Below are positions 7,033-8,445 of a DNA stretch of 8,445 nt, in pieces (the stretch's first letter is position 1; every line of letters starts with the position of its first letter). Source of the stretch: Thermodesulfobacteriota bacterium (GTDB lineage Bacteria; Desulfobacterota; DSM-4660; Desulfatiglandales; HGW-15); the NCBI GenBank assembly GCA_025454125.1, contig JALOPA010000051.1, forward strand, positions 1 through 8,445. The letters run 5' to 3'. The translations under genes and the position numbers were made by a program. The notes under the pieces were generated by a model. The model ran no database searches, had not been told where the DNA came from, and worked only from the letters and a program-made list of their open reading frames with translations.

Positions 7033-7694
7033 ACGGCAATTGGGAGCTTCTGGGTCAACCCGGGTTACAGTTCTTCGGGAAGATGTCCGCATCCATATCC
7101 CACGAAATAAAAAACGTGATGGCCATCATCAACGAGAACGCGGGCCTCCTGGAGGACTTCACGGTTATGGCGGAAAAAGGAATGCCGATTGACCCCCAAC
7201 GGCTGAAAACCCGCGCATCCATGATCATGAAGCAGATCAGGCGGGGCGATGAGATTATCCAAGGGATGAATCGTTTCGCCCACAGCGTAGACGAACCGCA
7301 GCGGCAGGCGGACCTCAACGACACCCTCTCGCTCATGGTCGCACTTTCCAACCGCTTTGCCTTTATGCGCGGGGTCACACTGGAACTGGAGCCGGCCGCA
7401 GAGCCGGTTCCAGTGGTCACCAACCCTTTTTTTCTCGAAAATCTCCTGTGGTTGTGCCTTGATTTTGCCATGGGATCGACCGGGGCGGGGAAAACGGTAG
7501 TGCTTAGAGCGGAAAGAAGCGACACAGGCCCGAAGATCCGCTTCTCCAGGCTTCAGGACCTGGCTCATAGAGACACATGTTCTTTTCCAGGCCAGCACGA
7601 GACAGCCTTGCTTCAGACCTTGAAGGCCGGCCTGGTGCTCCATAAGGAATCCGGAGAAATACACCTCACGTTCCCGGTCGAAGCCGAGAGGTAA
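7029..7694 (+). CDS. Soluble histidine-kinase-like protein with degenerate ATPase domain
   Basis: A 221-residue protein without membrane segments. Residues 12-85 look like the dimerisation/phosphotransfer domain of a histidine kinase, with H-box SISHEIKNVMAIINENAGLL (22-41) and candidate phospho-acceptor His25. The rest has the length and layout of a shortened ATPase domain, but its motifs are gone: where the N-box should be, LLWLCLDFAMGS (139-150) has lost the metal-binding Asn residues, no DxGxG G1 box is present, and the GLGL G2 box is absent. It therefore probably cannot bind ATP and may instead be a phosphotransfer protein, scaffold or receiver phosphatase. The H-box neighbourhood resembles that of the dCache kinase (INENAGLLEDF against INEKAGLIKDL), suggesting duplication followed by decay. 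The ATG overlaps the previous stop (ATGA) and has GAGAGG just upstream. The frame is intact, arguing against a pseudogene. Confidence 0.8.
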   Translation: MNGNWELLGQPGLQFFGKMSASISHEIKNVMAIINENAGLLEDFTVMAEKGMPIDPQRLKTRASMIMKQIRRGDEIIQGMNRFAHSVDEPQRQADLNDTLSLMVALSNRFAFMRGVTLELEPAAEPVPVVTNPFFLENLLWLCLDFAMGSTGAGKTVVLRAERSDTGPKIRFSRLQDLAHRDTCSFPGQHETALLQTLKAGLVLHKESGEIHLTFPVEAER

Positions 7695-7738
7695 CCCCGG
7701 GCACATCAAAGAGAACGTTAGGGGGAAGGAGAATCGCT

Positions 7739-8167
7739 ATGTCAGAAAAAGTACTGCTCGTGGACGACGAAAAGGATTTTCTGGAGGCCATGTCAACCAG
7801 AATGAAGGACCGAGGCATGGACGTGTCCACAACGACCTCCGCGGCCGACGCCCTGAAGAAAGTGGAGGAATGCGCCTATGATGCCGTTGTGTTAGACCTC
7901 ATGATGCCTGAGATGGATGGGCTGGAGGTTCTCAAAGCGATGAAAGACAAGAGGCCCGAACTCCAGGTCATCCTTCTCACCGGCTATGCCTCCGTTCAAA
8001 AAGGCGTGGAGGCGATGAAGTTCGGCGCCATGGATTTCATAGAAAAACCGGCGGACTTGAAGGTGCTTACGGAAAAGATTCATCAGGCCAGGGCACAGAA
8101 GATGGTTCTCGTAGAAAAGAAACTTCAGGAAAAGATGAGGAAAATGATTCAGGAAAAAGGCTGGTAA
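7739..8167 (+). CDS. Stand-alone receiver with C-terminal helical extension
   Basis: A 142-residue single-domain response regulator. The receiver covers about 4-120 and is complete: acidic pair D9/D10, phospho-acceptor D53 in VVLDLMMPEMDG, T81 in LLTGYAS and K103 in FIEKPADL. Residues about 108-142 continue as a Lys-rich amphipathic helix rather than a DNA-binding domain, so output is probably by protein contact. Unlike the other two receivers it carries TGYAS and EKPADL, as in NtrC-like or PhoB-like receivers, so it may belong to a different branch or partner. AAGGAG (7726-7731) lies 7 bases before the ATG, the clearest ribosome site in the operon, consistent with separate translation after a 44-base gap. 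It is the last gene before the terminator. Confidence 0.93.
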   Translation: MSEKVLLVDDEKDFLEAMSTRMKDRGMDVSTTTSAADALKKVEECAYDAVVLDLMMPEMDGLEVLKAMKDKRPELQVILLTGYASVQKGVEAMKFGAMDFIEKPADLKVLTEKIHQARAQKMVLVEKKLQEKMRKMIQEKGW

Positions 8168-8175
8168 AAGAAGTC

Positions 8176-8204
8176 AGAGGAGCGGACGGGGGATCCGCTC
8201 CTCT
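8176..8204. terminator. Bidirectional intrinsic terminator between convergent genes
   Basis: Arms AGAGGAGCGGA (8176-8186) and TCCGCTCCTCT (8194-8204) pair perfectly over 11 bases around a 7-base G-rich loop. It starts 9 bases after the stop of the last receiver gene and lies 8 bases beyond the stop of the convergent minus-strand gene. T-rich runs flank it on both sides but are interrupted (TTAGGGTTTCT on the plus strand, CTTCTTTTA on the minus), so it could end transcription from either side with moderate efficiency. Confidence 0.8.
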
Positions 8205-8212
8205 TAGGGTTT

Positions 8213-8445
8213 CTAGTTCCAGCAGGGTCCGCCGCCGAAACCGCGTCCCATGCCCCGGCCGGAGCCCATGCCCATACCGCCAGCGCAAGCACCGCCGCCC
8301 TTCATCCCGCCACGGCCCCAGCCCATGCCGAACCGTGCATCAGGGCTGATCTTTCTCTCTTCTGCAAAGAGCTTGATCCTCTCCTGGCCCATCTTGCCTC
8401 TCAGGTCGCTGATCTCCTTCTGGAGCCCCTTGGCTTTTTCCAGAT
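8213..8445 (-). CDS. ZraP/Spy-like periplasmic metal-associated protein, 3' part
   Basis: Reading the minus strand from the right edge gives 76 codons and a TAG stop; the start lies outside the window. The first 36 residues are a charged helix containing KGLQKEISDLRGKMGQERI and ending in RKISPDA, which resembles the C-terminal helical part of ZraP/CpxP/Spy-type proteins (heavy-metal sensor or zinc-resistance-associated family). It then becomes a Gly-rich tail of about 40 residues with five Met and two Cys, ending in CWN. Family members are exported and act as periplasmic chaperones or metal binders; whether this one has a signal peptide cannot be seen. The tail could bind soft metals, which is inference. 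It is convergent with the signalling operon and shares its terminator, so a functional link is not implied. Confidence 0.75.
   Translation of the reverse strand, partial: LEKAKGLQKEISDLRGKMGQERIKLFAEERKISPDARFGMGWGRGGMKGGGACAGGMGMGSGRGMGRGFGGGPCWN

Overview
The window looks like a chromosomal segment of a moderately GC-rich Gram-negative bacterium, most plausibly a Desulfobacterota (deltaproteobacterial, sulfate-reducer or syntroph-like) genome. That placement is an inference from gene content: tandem oxyanion permeases, a cytidylate-kinase-like response regulator, densely packed histidine kinases and receiver proteins, and a ZraP-like protein with a Gly/Met tail. No rRNA, tRNA, CRISPR array or insertion sequence is visible, and no gene-free stretch exceeds about 140 bases.

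Layout. Bases 2-787 hold the 3' part of a MOT1-type molybdate/sulfate permease gene whose start lies outside the window. Bases 788-925 are intergenic and carry a sigma-70-like promoter with a perfect inverted repeat over its predicted start point. From 926 to 8167 there are seven same-strand genes with gaps of 0, 22, 15, 7, -4 and 44 bases, which suggests one operon: a TetR-family regulator; a 708-residue SulP anion permease with a STAS domain and a hydrophilic insert of about 130 residues; a cytidylate-kinase-like/BON/receiver fusion; a membrane histidine kinase with a periplasmic dCache-type sensor; a stand-alone receiver; a soluble kinase-like protein that keeps the phospho-accepting His but has lost the ATP-binding motifs; and a second stand-alone receiver. 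The operon ends at a strong hairpin (8176-8204). A convergent gene for a ZraP/Spy-like periplasmic protein enters from the right edge on the minus strand.

How they may work together (inference). The TetR protein probably represses its own operon through the inverted repeat. The dCache kinase would sense an extracytoplasmic ligand and pass phosphate to one or more of three receivers. Two of these share unusual sequence around the active-site Thr and Lys, and the degenerate kinase could act as a phosphotransfer or scaffold element. None of the three receivers has a DNA-binding output domain, so the output is probably protein-protein control, with the neighbouring SulP transporter (through its STAS domain or insert) as the most attractive target. 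The most interesting content is this transporter-linked multi-receiver relay, including the kinase-fold/BON/REC fusion and the unusual SulP insert.
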